From assembly GCF_964656455.1 (NCBI RefSeq), contig NC_135722.1, positions 86,857,313-86,921,312 of the forward strand: a DNA stretch of 64,000 nucleotides. Reading direction: 5' to 3'. The translations under genes were made by a program, and so were the position numbers. A model generated the notes under the pieces. The model searched no databases. It was not told the DNA's origin and was given only the letters and a program-made list of their open reading frames with translations. Shown in pieces: positions 1 to 10,207 of this stretch. Source of the stretch: Halichoerus grypus. Lineage: Eukaryota; Chordata; Mammalia; Carnivora; Phocidae. The stretch's first letter is position 1, and every line of letters starts with the position of its first letter.

Positions 1-189
1 AAAAGAAGAAATTTCACCTGTGGATGGCAGCTTCAGCCTGAACCAGAGAGTTCCAGCCTGCCCTAATGGCCTGCCCTACAGAGTTTGGACTTGCCTAGCT
101 AGCCCTCACAAGTCCTACAATAAATCCCTTAATATATGTCCTTACTGTTTTTTTTTCTCAGGTTGAGACCTGACCGATGCAACATACTT
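1..189. other. Unassigned, probably ancient repeat
   Basis: CCTACAATAAATCCCTTAATAT and the TTGGACTTGCC context resemble the 3' portion of an old mammalian interspersed repeat. There is no gene signal. Confidence 0.3.
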
Positions 190-557
190 TTTTCATTTTG
201 CCTTTATACTTCAACAGTATTGGAAATCACCCAAGCCCACTGATATGACTACAGTTCGTTCTCTTTAATCACTGCATCCTGTTCTATGATGTGGCTGTAC
301 CACTCACTATGCTTTGACTGTTTCCAATTTTATGCCATTATGAAACACCTTATATTGGTGATTCTCTTTCTTCTAGATAGAATTCCAGAATGGGGACTGC
401 TGAGTGATACAATTATATAGGATCTCCTATAACATGTATATACATATATACAAATTTAATTTTAATTGATGTTACTACCTTCCCGTCCAAAAAGACTGGA
501 ACAATTCATATGCCGCTGACATGATATAAAAGCACTCTAACAATAGATGTTACCATT

Positions 558-650
558 CTGGCTGGCTCACTAAAGCATGCAACTCTTGCCCTTGGAGTCA
601 TGAATTCAAGCCCCATGTTGGGCATAGGAAATTACTTTAAAAAAAAATAA
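558..650 (+). mobile_element. Short-form CAN SINE
   Basis: A diverged tRNA-like head (CTGGCTGGCTCACTAAAGCA) with B-box-like TTCAAGCCCCATG and tail ATTACTTTAAAAAAAAATA. Confidence 0.75.
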
Positions 651-709
651 TGCCTAATAATTACTTTAATTTTCATTTCCCTGATGCTTCAAGTTTGAGC
701 ATCTTTTAA

Positions 710-1140
710 AAATTTTTTTTCTTTAGGGCGCCTGGGTGGCTCAGTTGGTTGGGCGACTGCCTTCGGCTCAGGTCATGATCCTGGAGTCCCTGGATCGAGT
801 CCCACATCGGGCTCCCTGCTCGGCGGGGAGTCTGCTTCTCCCTCTGACCCTCCCCCTCTCATGTGCTTGCTCTCTCTCATTCTCTCTCTCTCAAATAAAT
901 AAATAAAAAATCTTTAAAGAAAAAAAAAATTTTTTTTCTTTAAAGATTTTATTTATTTGAGAGAGACAGCATGCACAAGCATGGATGGGGGGAAGGGGCA
1001 GAGGGGGAGGGAGAGGGAGAATCTCTCAAGCTGACTCCGCCCTGAGCTCTATGCAGCGCTTGATCCCATGACCCTGAGATCATGACCTGAGTGGGAACCC
1101 AGAGTCAGATGCTCAACCAACTAAGCCACCCAGGCGCCTC
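710..1140 (-). mobile_element. Long-form CAN SINE, split by an inner SINE
   Basis: The poly-T tail lies at 710-725 and the rest at 930-1139, ending GAGCCACCCAGGCGCCT-like. The outer TSD AAGTTTGAGCATCTTTTAA (691-709) recurs at 1142-1160 with one change. A + strand SINE landed in its tail. Confidence 0.85.
726..929 (+). mobile_element. Long-form CAN SINE, inner copy
   Basis: A complete head-to-tail copy inserted in the T-tract of the minus-strand SINE. The TSD is the TTTTTTTTCTTTA tract on both sides. The two form an inverted pair with almost no spacer. Confidence 0.88.
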
Positions 1141-1741
1141 AAAGTTTGAGCACCTTTTAATACGTTATATGATTTGGGGCATTTGGATTTGCTCTTCCCT
1201 GATATTTTCCTATTAGCCTTTGTCTATTTTACCACTGGGTTGTTTACCTCTTTTTATAAACTTGTAAGAAATTACTCTTTGTTTTCTGTATAGCAAAAAT
1301 GTGATATATTGTTTGACTTTGTTATGGTGTATATATATATAGCCAAAGTTTTTATTTACAAGTAATTAAAATATACCTATTGTCTTCATTTTAGTTTAGT
1401 TTTTTTTTTTTCCATTGTAACTTCTTGGTTTCAAATCTTGGTTAAGAAGTTCACCAAAGTTCCTAGAAGAGATGGTACATATAACATCCTAGATTATCTT
1501 AGAAGATTTTTATTTTTATATTTAGTCTCTTAGTATTTTTTAATATTATGTTTACATAAAATATCTAAGAGACTTTGGTAAATGCTAATCATATTATAAA
1601 CAAGTGAAGACTAATTTGTCATTAGCTAATTCTTAACCAATTAAAAAATTTTCTTGGATTATTATAACTATCATAAACTCCAAAACAATCTTAAAATCTT
1701 TATTGAGGTGTACCTGACATACATTAAAATGCACCTGGTTA

Positions 1742-1840
1742 GGGGCACCTGGCTTGCTCAGTCCATAGAACATGTGATTCTTGACCTTGGGGTTGTAAGT
1801 TTGAGCTCCACATAGAGCTTACTTAAAAAAAAATAAAGTA
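1742..1840 (+). mobile_element. Short-form CAN SINE
   Basis: GGGGCACCTGGCTTGCTCAG head, TTTGAGCTCCACATAGAG, tail AAAAAAAAATAAAGTA. Its tail was the landing site for the next SINE. Confidence 0.8.
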
Positions 1841-2033
1841 GGGGCGCCTGGGTGGCTCAATCGTTAAGCGTCTGCCTTCGGCTCAGGTCATGATCCCGGG
1901 GTCCTGGGATCGAGCCCCGCATCGGGCTCCCTGCTTGGCAGGAAGCCTGCTTCTCCCTCTCCCACTCCCCCTGCTTGTGTTCCCTCTCTCGCTGTGTCTC
2001 TCTCTGTCAAATAAATAAATAATATCTTTAAAA
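1841..2033 (+). mobile_element. Long-form CAN SINE
   Basis: A complete copy ending AATAATATCTTTAAAAAA, followed by an expanded AAAT microsatellite. TSD ATAAAGTA (about 1833-1840 and 2080-2087). Confidence 0.87.
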
Positions 2034-2035
2034 AA

Positions 2036-2082
<47 letters not shown>

Positions 2083-2083
2083 A
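2034..2083 (+). repeat. (AAAT)n microsatellite
   Basis: About 12 AAAT units that grew from the tail of the preceding SINE. Confidence 0.95.
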
Positions 2084-2089
2084 GTAAGA

Positions 2090-2190
2090 TGTACCTAGCT
2101 GGCTCAGTCGGAAGAGCGTGCAGCTCTTGGTCTCTGGGTTGTGAGTTCAAGCTCTGGGGTGGATGTGGAGATTACTTAAATGGATAAAAC
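2090..2190 (+). mobile_element. Short-form CAN SINE
   Basis: GTACCTAGCTGGCTCAGTCG head and GATTACTTAAATGGATAAAA tail. The tail is interrupted by the next SINE and resumes after 2400. Confidence 0.78.
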
Positions 2191-2193
2191 TTT

Positions 2194-2399
2194 ATTTTTT
2201 TTATTTTTTTAATGATTTTATTTATTTATTTGACAAAGAGAGACAGCACGAGAGAGGGAACACAAGCAGGGGTAGAGGGAGAGGGAGAAGCAGGCTTCCC
2301 TCTGAGCAGGGAGCCCAATGCGGGGCTCGATCCCAGGATCCTGGGATCATGACCTGAGCCAAAAGCAGACGCTTAACGACTGAGCCACCCAAGCGCCCC
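2194..2399 (-). mobile_element. Long-form CAN SINE
   Basis: Poly-T start, ends GAGCCACCCAAGCGCCCC. TSD GATAAAACTTT on both sides (about 2183 and 2404). Confidence 0.9.
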
Positions 2400-2773
2400 A
2401 ATAGATAAAACTTTAAAAATAAAATAAAATTAAAATAAAATGCCCACACACAGAAATAAATAAAAAATAAAATAAAATGCACATGTTTAAAGTGGGCAAC
2501 TTAATAAGCTTTGCAATATGTACACATTCATGAATCCATACTGCAATCAAAGTGAACATACTCATCATTTTCCAAAGTTTCCTTTTGAACCTTTGCAATC
2601 CCTCCCCGCCTCTCCACCCGCCCCCCAGCCACTGATCTGCTTCCTATCACTACTGATTAATTTGTGTTTTCTAGAATTTTATACAAGTGGAATCATGAAA
2701 TATGTACTCTCTCTCTTTCTTGGTTTGGCTTATTTTACTTGGCACAATTACTTTGATATTAATTTATGCTTTT

Positions 2774-2968
2774 ATTTTTTTAAAGATTTTATATACTTAT
2801 TTGTGAGAGAGGGAGTGAGAGAGAGATCATGAGCAGGGGGAACGTGTAGAGGGAGAAGCAGGCTCCCCGCGGAGCAGGGAGCCTGATGCTGGACTCGATC
2901 CCAGGACCCTGGGATCATGACCTGAGCCGAAGGCCGATGCTTAACTGACTGAGCCACCCAGGCGCCCC
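2774..2968 (-). mobile_element. Long-form CAN SINE
   Basis: Perfect TSD TTAATTTATGCTTTT (2759-2773 and 2969-2983), ends CAGGCGCCCC. Confidence 0.92.
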
Positions 2969-3420
2969 TTAATTTATGCTTTTGCATGTATCAATAGTTT
3001 ATTTATTTTTTCTTGCTGAATAGCACTCCATTGTATGGATATACCACCATATTTTTACCCATTCGTCTGTTAACCGAAATTCCATTCAGTGTTGTTTCTC
3101 ATATGCAAAGCCTTGTTTGAAAGTTGAGAGTAGGCTTTTCCACACATTTTACATTCATGTTTATTACCTGTATCGGTTCTTGCATATACAATAAACAATG
3201 TGATTTGAGAGAAGGCTTTTCCACCCTTAGTACATTCATAGGGTATCTCTCCTACATGAATGTTGTAATATTTAATGAGGTACCACTCCTGCTGAAGATT
3301 TTTGCATGTGCATTGTATTTATAAGGCATCTCTCAAACATGAATTTATTACTGAATGTTTTCTCACCTTCCTTACATGAATAGGGTTTATCTGCAAGTAT
3401 GACTTTTCTAGTGTCTAATG

Positions 3421-3460
3421 AGGCTTGACTTCTTTTTTTTTTTTAAGAGGCTTGACTTCT
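3421..3460 (-). mobile_element. Poly(A)-only retroinsertion, 14 bp with 13-bp TSD
   Basis: AGGCTTGACTTCT (3421-3433) is repeated exactly at 3448-3460. Between the copies lies only a T11 tract plus AAG, i.e. CTTA11 on the minus strand. CTT-A(n) is the exact 3' terminus of the local SINEs, so this reads as a SINE truncated to its last three bases and tail. Confidence 0.75.
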
Positions 3461-3592
3461 GAATAAAAGCATTCTCACACCTACTACATGCATAAGATTT
3501 CTCTTTTGTCTGGATTATTTGATAATGATGTTTCTCCTTTTGAGTGAAGATTTTCCACATTCATTACAATCATAGAGTTTCTTTCCAGTATG

Positions 3593-3784
3593 TTTTTTTT
3601 TTTAAAGATTTTATTTATTTATTTGAGAGAGAGACAGCATGAGCAGGGAGGAGGGGTAGAGGGAGAGGGAGAAGCAGGCTTCCCGCTGAGCAGGGAGCCC
3701 AACGTGGGACTTGATCCCAGGATCCTGGGATCATGACCTAAGCCAAAGGCAGCCGCTTAACCGACTGAGCCACCCAGGCACCCT
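3593..3784 (-). mobile_element. Long-form CAN SINE inside the ZNF pseudogene
   Basis: Poly-T start and end GCCACCCAGGCACCC. It splits a finger remnant, so it is younger than the pseudogene. Confidence 0.9.
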
Positions 3785-4827
3785 CCATTATGAATGTTTT
3801 GATCTTTAATACAGTATCGCTTCTAGCTAAAGACACTTCCATATTGATTACATTCAGGGGTTTCTTTCCAGTACAAATTTTCTCAGGCTCTGTGAGATTT
3901 TTTCACTACTGGAGGCTTTCCCACTTTCTTTATATCCATAGCGTTTCTCTTCGGTACGCCTTCTTTGGTGTCTAATGATATTTGAAGAGAATCTTTTCCA
4001 CATTCATAAGGTTTCTCCTTAGAATGATGAGTATGAAGTTTTTCTATTACAGCTGAAGGATTTTCTGCATTTATTGCTTTTATAGGATTTCCTCCCTCTA
4101 TAGATTCTTAAATGTAGAGTGAGGGATGAGATTCAAGAAAACACTTGAAAAAAAAAATAGAGAACACTTGACTACATTCAGCACATGAATGAATGCACAC
4201 TCTCCAGTATGCATCTTCTCATGATCTCTAAGTTATTGCTTCAGGCTAAAGGTTTTCTACATTCATTATATTCATGATTTTTTTTTTTTTTTTTTTTTTA
4301 ATGTGTAAGGAGATTTGAGTTGGCTGGAGGCTTTCCAAGATTCCTTACATGCTATAGTTTCTCTTTTGGGTTATTCTCAGGTATCTGTTGACATTATATT
4401 CCTGAAAGAAGACTTTTCTTACAATGATTACCCTTAAATGAGATTACTACAAATAGGATGAACCATAGCATCTTCATTATATTTATAATAATTCTTGCTT
4501 ACACAGCTTCCCTCATATCAAAATTTTAGTTATGGCCCAAAATTTTCAAACTGAGTCACATTCATAAAGGTGTTTTCTTGAAATAACAATGTTTGATGGA
4601 AAGTATATTTCCATTTCATACATTTCCTGCCTTTTACTGTGACTGTGTCTCAGGGGAAAAATGCTATTTGACTTCAAGTCTTCATAATGCTTCCCTCCCT
4701 GCTTATTAAACTTCCCAGGCTTCTTCTGGACATCACCTGCTTTCCAATTCTCTCTCAACATCCATGACTCTGGATGTTTGAACTGAAGACGATATCCAGT
4801 TTTGTGACTTAAGATCTCTAGGAGTCT

Positions 4828-4939
4828 GGGGCACCTGGCTGACTCAGGCAGAAGGGCATACAACTCTTAATCTTGGGGTTGTGAGTTTGAGCCCCACACT
4901 GGGTATAGAGATTACTTAAATAAAGAAAACTTTTAAAAA
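4828..4939 (+). mobile_element. Short-form CAN SINE
   Basis: GGGCACCTGGCTGACTCAGG head, TAAATAAAGAAAACTTTT tail. TSD ATCTCTAGGAG / ATCTCTTGGAG (4814 and 4940). Confidence 0.85.
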
Positions 4940-5009
4940 ATCTCTTGGAGGCTGGGCCACAAACAAAAACAGATACCCCATAATAGCAAGTTCTTTTGCA
5001 GTCGTCTAT

Positions 5010-5124
5010 TTTTTTTTTAAAGACTTTATTTATTTAAGTAATCTCTAAACCCAATGTGGGGCTTGAACTCATGACCCTGAGATCAAGAGTTGCATGCTCC
5101 ACCAACTGAGCTAACCAGGGCCCC
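5010..5124 (-). mobile_element. Short-form CAN SINE
   Basis: TTAAGTAATCTCTAAACCC tail side, ATGACCCTGAGATCAAGAG B-box side, ends CTAACCAGGGCCCC. Abuts the next copy. Confidence 0.82.
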
Positions 5125-5125
5125 T

Positions 5126-5288
5126 CTTTTTAAGATTTATTTATTTTGGGGGGGAGGGGTGAAGGGAGAGGAGAGAAATCCTCAAGCAGACTCCCCAGCA
5201 CAGGGGCTCGATCCCAGGACCGTGGGATCATGACTTGAGCCAAAATCAAGAGTTGGATGCTTAACCCACCGAGCCACCCAGGCACCCC
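5126..5288 (-). mobile_element. Long-form CAN SINE, diverged
   Basis: TTTTTAAGATTTATTTATTT start, G-rich body, ends GAGCCACCCAGGCACCCC. Confidence 0.85.
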
Positions 5289-5544
5289 AGGCCCTATTTT
5301 TTTAATTTTTATTTTCTACTCCATAATAAGTATATTTAATTTTATATAAAAATAACAATTAAAAATATTTATCTGCTCAATTCCTTAGACTTTTCCTTTC
5401 AAATCCAACAAATAAACAAAAACAAACCCAATACTGCTGCTATTTCATAAATGCTTATAACCCCTGCCATCCACATTCAGTACGTAACCCACCCCAACAC
5501 ACACAATCTTGTACCCACATAGTTTCCTACTCACTTTATAATTT
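5289..5544. other. AT-rich sequence, nothing recognised
   Basis: A-rich and T-rich runs including AATAAACAAAAACAAACCC. No gene or repeat assignment. Confidence 0.5.
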
Positions 5545-5797
5545 TGTCTCAGTTTCTTATGGCTGTCATAACAAAGTACCACCAACTAGGTGCTTAAAAC
5601 AATAGAAATTTATTCTCTCACACTTCTGGAGGCTGGATTAGTCCAAACTAAAGGTGCGGACAGGCAATGCTCTCTCTCTGAAGACTCTAGGGAAGAATCC
5701 TTCTTTGAACTGTTGGCGGTTGCTGGCAATCTTTGGTTTTCTTTGGCCTATAGATACATCATAGTCCATCTCTGTCTCTTTTTTAAAAAGTATTTTT

Positions 5798-5996
5798 GGG
5801 GCACCTGGGTGGCTCGGTCATTAAGCATCTGCCTTCGGCTCAGGTCATGATCCCAGGGTCCTGGGATCGAGCCCCGCATCGGGTTCCCTGCTCCACGGGA
5901 AGCCTGCTTCTCCCTCTCCCACTCCCCCCGCTTGTGCTCCCTCTCTCACTGTGTCTCTCTCTGTCAAATAAATAAATAAAATCTTAAAAAAAAAAA
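5798..5996 (+). mobile_element. Long-form CAN SINE inside a short SINE
   Basis: TSD AAAAAGTATTTTT on both sides (5785 and 5993). It sits in the tail of the minus-strand short SINE that follows. Confidence 0.9.
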
Positions 5997-5998
5997 AA

Positions 5999-6101
5999 GT
6001 ATTTTTATTTTTAAGTAATCCCTACATCCAACGTTGGGCTCAAACTTACAACCCCAAGATCAAGAGCCACATGCTCTACTGACTGAACCAGCCAGGTGCC
6101 C
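5999..6101 (-). mobile_element. Short-form CAN SINE
   Basis: TTTTAAGTAATCCCTACATC start, ends GAACCAGCCAGGTGCCC. Its tail is split by the preceding + copy. Confidence 0.83.
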
Positions 6102-6317
6102 TCTGCCTCTGTCTTTATATATCTTTCCCTGTGTGATGTGTCTTTATTTTCTCTTCTTCTAAGGACACCTGTCATTATGTTAGGGCCCAACCTATCGAGT
6201 ATGATATTATCTTAACTAATTATAACTGTGAAGACCCTATTTACAAATAAGATCTCAGTCACAGGTTCCAGATATGAACTTTGGAGGACACTATCCAACA
6301 CGTATAAATTTAAACAC

Positions 6318-6485
6318 TTGGGTGGGGGCATGGGTTAACTGGGTGATAGGCATTAAGGAGGGCACTTGATGAAATGAGCACCGGGAGTTACATGCAATTG
6401 ATGAATCACTAAATTCTACCTCTGAAACTAATAATATACTATATGTTCATTAAATTGAATTTTTTAAAAAAGATTTTATTTATTT

Positions 6486-6530
<45 letters not shown>

Positions 6531-6695
6531 TGGGGGGAGGGGCAGGCAGAGGGAGAGGGAGAAGCAGGCTCCCCGTGCAGCGGGGAACTCAATGCAGGGC
6601 TCAATCCCAGGACCCTGAGATCAGGTCCCGAGCTGAAGGCAGACGCCCAACAGACTGAGCCACCCAGGAGCCCATGTTAAATTGAATTAAAAAAA
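6318..6695 (+). mobile_element. L1 3' end, 5'-truncated
   Basis: GGGTTAACTGGGTGATAGGC, AATGAGCACCGGGAGTTA and CTCTGAAACTAATAATATAC match the 3' UTR of carnivore L1 (compare 46320-46460). A SINE at 6461-6673 splits its end. Confidence 0.7.
6461..6673 (-). mobile_element. Long-form CAN SINE with (GA)n
   Basis: Contains a GA run of about 17 units near 6490-6525 in its body. TSD TTAAATTGAATT on both sides. Confidence 0.9.
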
Positions 6696-6791
6696 AAATT
6701 TTTTTTAAAATTAATTTCAAACATTCAGTTACACTCATAGTCATCCACACCTGAACCCTGTTAGATTTTTTTCTGGACAAGAGTGAAGCTC

Positions 6792-6979
6792 GGGGTGCCT
6801 GAGTGGCTCAGGTCATGATCCTGGGGTCCTGGGATGGAGCCCCGCATCAGGTTCCCTGCTCTGCAGGGAGCCTGCTTTGCTCTCTCCCTCTGCCTGCCCT
6901 CGCCCTGCTTGTCCTCGCTCGTGCTCTCTCTCTCTCTTTCTGTCAAATAAATAAATAAAATCTTAAAAAAGAAAAAAAA
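6792..6979 (+). mobile_element. Long-form CAN SINE with head deletion
   Basis: The head passes directly from GAGTGGCTCA to GGTCATGATCC and lacks the segment between the A and B boxes. Perfect TSD AGAGTGAAGCT (6780 and 6980). Confidence 0.88.
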
Positions 6980-7556
6980 AGAGTGAAGCTCTGAACAACT
7001 CTAGCCTGGTCACAAACTCCTCGATTCTTTCTCAGAAGCCCACCCAGTTCCAATATCAGTCATCCCCTTTCCTCAGGATGCAGACCTGAAGCCAAATGAC
7101 TGGCATTTTTGTTTTTATTGACTATTACCTTGTTTTATTATTTCACACTTATAGAAAAGTTGCAAAAATAGTACAAGAATTACCATACACCTATCATGCA
7201 GGTTCTCCCTATGTTAATATTTTAGTCACATGTACATGGAATTTTTTTTTCTTTTTCTGAACTGTTTGAGAATAAACTGCCTACACAGTTCCCTTCACTT
7301 GGTGTGTGTTTCCTAAAAGTAAGAAAATACTTTTATATATCCACAATATAATACTCAAAATCAAGAAATTTACATTTATATGGTATTATTATCTAATCTA
7401 CAGTTTATTCCAATGTGACCAATTGTTCTCTACACATGTAAAAAAAAAGTTTTTTCCTGGTCCAGAATCCAAATCTGGGGCATTTAGTTGTTGTGTCTTT
7501 TTAGTCTCTTTAGTCTGGAACGGTTCCTCAGACTTTGTTTTTCATGACATTAACAA

Positions 7557-7663
7557 TTTTTTTTTTTTTTTAAGTAGGCTCCATGCCTAATGTGGGACTT
7601 GAACTCAAAACCTTGAGATCAAGAGTCACATGCTCTACTGATTGAGCCAACCATAAAGTCCCA
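7557..7663 (-). mobile_element. Short-form CAN SINE
   Basis: T17-AAGTAGGCTCCATGCC start, GAGATCAAGAGTCACATG, ends near CCATAAAGTCCC. Confidence 0.8.
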
Positions 7664-7868
7664 TAACATTAATATATCTAAGGTGAGTACAGGCCAGTTA
7701 TCTTATAGAATGTCACTCAGTTTGGGTGTGCCTATTGTTTCCTTATAATCAGATCCGGGTTATTACTTTTTGGCAGCCATATTGCAGAAGTGAAGCTGTA
7801 ACCTTCTCAGTGCCACAGGGAGAAGCACATGGTCTCCATTGTCCTATTCCTGAGGATAGTAACTTTGC

Positions 7869-8049
7869 TTTAAAAAAAAAAATTATTTATTTGAGAGAGA
7901 GAGAGCACACAGACGTGTGAGCACAAGCAGGGGGAGGGGCAGAGGGAGAAGCAGACTCCCCACTGAGCAGGGAGCCCAACTCAGGACCCTATGATCATGA
8001 CCTAAGACAAAGGCAGATGCTTAACCCACTGAGCCACGCTGGCGCCCCC
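7869..8049 (-). mobile_element. Long-form CAN SINE
   Basis: TSD AGGATAGTAACTTTG perfect (7853 and 8052). Ends GAGCCACGCTGGCGCCCC. Confidence 0.9.
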
Positions 8050-8611
8050 TTAGGATAGTAACTTTGATCACTATGATGGTATCTCCAAATTTCTCCATTA
8101 TAAAGTTATCTTTTTCCTTGTAACTAATAAGTATCTTTTGTGGAGATATTTCAAGACCGTGTTGACATCAAGCCATCAAATTTTCATCTATTGGTTTCAG
8201 TATACACCTACAATTCTTGTTTGAGAAACTAATAATTGTTTTGGTTGCTGTCAAATGACAGTTTTTCTTTTTCCAGCATTCCTTTTTCTTTATTCATTTG
8301 TTTTCCTCTGTAATGATGAGCTTTCCCTTTTCACTCACTTTGTTGTTAACCTTTGTAAACTCCTCACTCTGTTGCCAGCTCTGTGATACATTTAAGAAAG
8401 GCCTTTTACAAAGGGCATATACAGCATTTTAGCTGTTTCTGTTGGCCTATCTTATCTGCTACACTGTTGGCAACAGGTGTCAGTTTTCACCTCCCATTCT
8501 TTCTTCAGGCAACTCCTGTTATGTTTCCTAACCCTCCCCTGAAACTGCTATTGACAAGTTATCAGCTACTTCCACTCCATCTTTCCAGATCCACAGGTTA
8601 TCTGACTTCCT

Positions 8612-8803
8612 CTTTTTTTTTTTTTTTAAGATTTTATTTATTTGAGAGAGAGAGAGTGAAAAAGCACTAGCAGGGGGAGTGGCAGAGGGAGAAGCAGGCT
8701 CCCCGCTGGGCAGGGAGCACAATGTGGGGCTCCATCCCAGGACCCTGGGATCACGACTCAAGCTGAAGGCAGATGCCCAACTCACTGAGCCACCCAGGAG
8801 CCC
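8612..8803 (-). mobile_element. Long-form CAN SINE
   Basis: Imperfect TSD CTGACTTCCTCTTT / CTGACTTTATCTTT (8602 and 8804). Confidence 0.9.
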
Positions 8804-9085
8804 CTGACTTTATCTTTCTTTACCTCTCGGTAATATTAGCTGCAGCTGACTACTACACCCTTCTGGAAACACTTCTTTCTTGAGGCTTCTCAGACACCAT
8901 CCTCTTCTGTTCTCCTCCTGTTTTATTGGCCTTAACAATCTCTTTTGTTGATTCTCCTCCTATCCTTCATCTCCAAATTCAGCAGCTCCCAACCGCTTAA
9001 TCCTGGACCCTCTTGTGTTCTCCATATATACTCTCTCCCCCACCTAAGCCTTATTAGATGACCTTATCTAATTAGACTTCATGTA

Positions 9086-9290
9086 GGGGCGCCTGGGTGG
9101 CTCAGTTGTTAAGCGTCTGTCTTCGGCTCAGGTCATGATCCCAGGATCCTGGGATCGAGCCCCACATCAGGATCCCTGCTCGGCGGGAAGCCTGCTTCTC
9201 CCTCTCCCACTCCCCCTGCTTATGTTCCCTTTCTCGCTGTGTCTCTCTCTGTCAAATACATAAATAAAATCTTTAAAGAAAAAAAATAAT
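9086..9290 (+). mobile_element. Long-form CAN SINE
   Basis: Perfect 15-bp TSD ATTAGACTTCATGTA (9071 and 9292). Confidence 0.93.
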
Positions 9291-9321
9291 AATTAGACTT
9301 CATGTAACCTTATGTATTTAA

Positions 9322-9419
9322 GTTTTTTTTAATAAGCACTATGCCCAACATGGGGCTTGAACTCACAACCCCGAGATCAAGAGTCGCATGTTCCACCGAC
9401 TAAGCCAGCCAGGAGCCCC
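9322..9419 (-). mobile_element. Short-form CAN SINE
   Basis: Perfect TSD ACCTTATGTATTTAA (9307 and 9421) flanks a copy ending AGCCAGGAGCCCC. Preserved TSDs on a short form show it is a real retroposon class. Confidence 0.9.
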
Positions 9420-10207
9420 AACCTTATGTATTTAAATACAATTTATAGTCTGATGAATCCTGAAATTGTATCATAGCCCTGATCTCTCCTTGAATTCCAA
9501 CCGCCAATATAGTATGTCCAATTGGATTTCTAAAATGTATACTTCAAACTTAGCATGACCACAATGGAACACTTAATTTTCTTACCATTTCTCTCCCAGT
9601 CTTTCCAATTTCAGTGGAGCCATCAACATTCACTTGGTCACTCAAGACTCAATTGTTCTTTCTTCTTTTTTTTTTTTTTAGTCTCAATTTTTCAAGTCAT
9701 TCTTGATCACTCTGTTGTCATCACTAGAAACCCCCACTCTGTTCCATTGTCTTATCTATTTGCAAGCTCTGTGGCTTTACCTCCAAAGCATATCTGGTAC
9801 CCACACACTTCTCCCATTTACACTACTCCTATTTTAGTCAAGATCACCAATTTCTTGCTTAGAGTATATTGCAACAGACTCCTAACTATCCTCCTTGTCT
9901 CTTATTTCTCCCCCTCTCGCCGAACAAGATAAGCACCCTAGAGCAGCCAGAATTATCTTAAAAAAAAAAAAGTTATACCCCTGCTTAAAATGTCCAACTA
10001 CTTTAAATTGCACTTAAAATACAATAACAACTCTAATACCATAGCATTCAAAACCTTGTATGATCTGGTTGTATGATCTTAGTATCTCTTCAAGTTTTCT
10101 TGTATCACTATACTCCTTGCCTTATATTCTAGCAACTCTAGCTTTCTTATTGTTTTTAGTGTGAAAAAAAATTTCAACACAAAAATCCCTGCCTTTATGG
10201 AGCTTTC

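Larger units (their letters stand above)
190..1500 (-). mobile_element. Old L1 fragment, antisense
   Basis: The stretch recalls antisense L1M ORF2/3' sequence: CATTTCCCTGATG near 674, GAGCATCTTTTAA, TTTGTCTATTTTACCACTGGGTTG near 1218 and AGCCAAAGTTTTTATTTAC near 1341. It is interrupted by SINEs at 558-650 and 710-1140. No open frame survives. Confidence 0.55.
1680..3080 (-). mobile_element. Old L1 3'-UTR fragment, antisense, with SINE cluster
   Basis: TCTTTATTGAGGTGTACCTG (1695) continues after the SINE block as TAAAGTGGGCAACTTAATAA. Later text (AGTGGAATCATGAAATATG and CATTGTATGGATATACCACC near 3030) is typical of the antisense 3' UTR of old L1s. Host sequence of six SINEs. Confidence 0.6.
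3085..4815 (-). pseudogene. Decayed C2H2 zinc-finger gene, probably a retrocopy
   Basis: Read on the minus strand, the block shows about ten remnants of C2H2 finger units. Antisense GKAF codons (GGCTTTTCCAC, near 3214) are followed at about 80-84-nt steps by antisense versions of the EKPY linker. These lie near 3237, 3322, 3381, 3492, 3572, 3851, 3934, 4001, 4078 and 4200. Upstream on that strand, 4546-4800 reads as the linker region that precedes fingers in KRAB-ZNF proteins (contains WMLRENWKAGDVQKKPGKF). The frame is broken by stops, deletions, a SINE (3593-3784) and a T-tract insertion. I see no introns over the linker and finger array, but ZNF finger exons are normally single, so retrocopy versus a genomic fragment is undecided. 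No function is expected. Confidence 0.72.
5545..6310 (+). mobile_element. Ancient interspersed repeat copy A
   Basis: It starts TTCTTATGGCTGTCATAACA, then CACTTCTGGAGGCTGG and CTAAGGACACCTGTCATTAT, and ends near ATATGAACTTTGGAGGACAC. It shares this pattern with 55262-56235. It is a common mammalian repeat whose family name I do not assign. Split by two SINEs. Confidence 0.6.
7110..8400 (-). mobile_element. Old L1 3'-UTR fragment, antisense
   Basis: TTATAGAAAAGTTGCAAAAA, TTCTCCCTATGTTAATATTT, AAGAAATTTACATTTATATG and the later GATGAGCTTTCCC text form a collinear old LINE 3' region. Split by SINEs at 7557 and 7869. Confidence 0.5.
8817..10160. other. Long ancient-repeat-like stretch
   Basis: CTTCATCTCCAAATTCAGC, AACTTAGCATGACCACAATG, TATTGCAACAGACTCCTAAC, CCTGCTTAAAATGTCCAAC and CTTGTATGATCTGG recall one long old mammalian repeat carried in many genomes. 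I do not assign the family. SINEs at 9086 and 9322 interrupt it. No gene is seen. Confidence 0.4.

Noticed and set aside
1841..1915. tRNA-like A and B boxes in SINE heads as candidate tRNA genes
   Set aside because: They are followed by SINE bodies or A-rich tails, lack a paired acceptor stem, and occur in dozens of copies with TSDs.
2034..2083. Regular direct repeats as a possible CRISPR array
   Set aside because: A simple AAAT microsatellite from a SINE tail. The other direct repeats in the window are TSDs or SINEs with no unique equal-length spacers.
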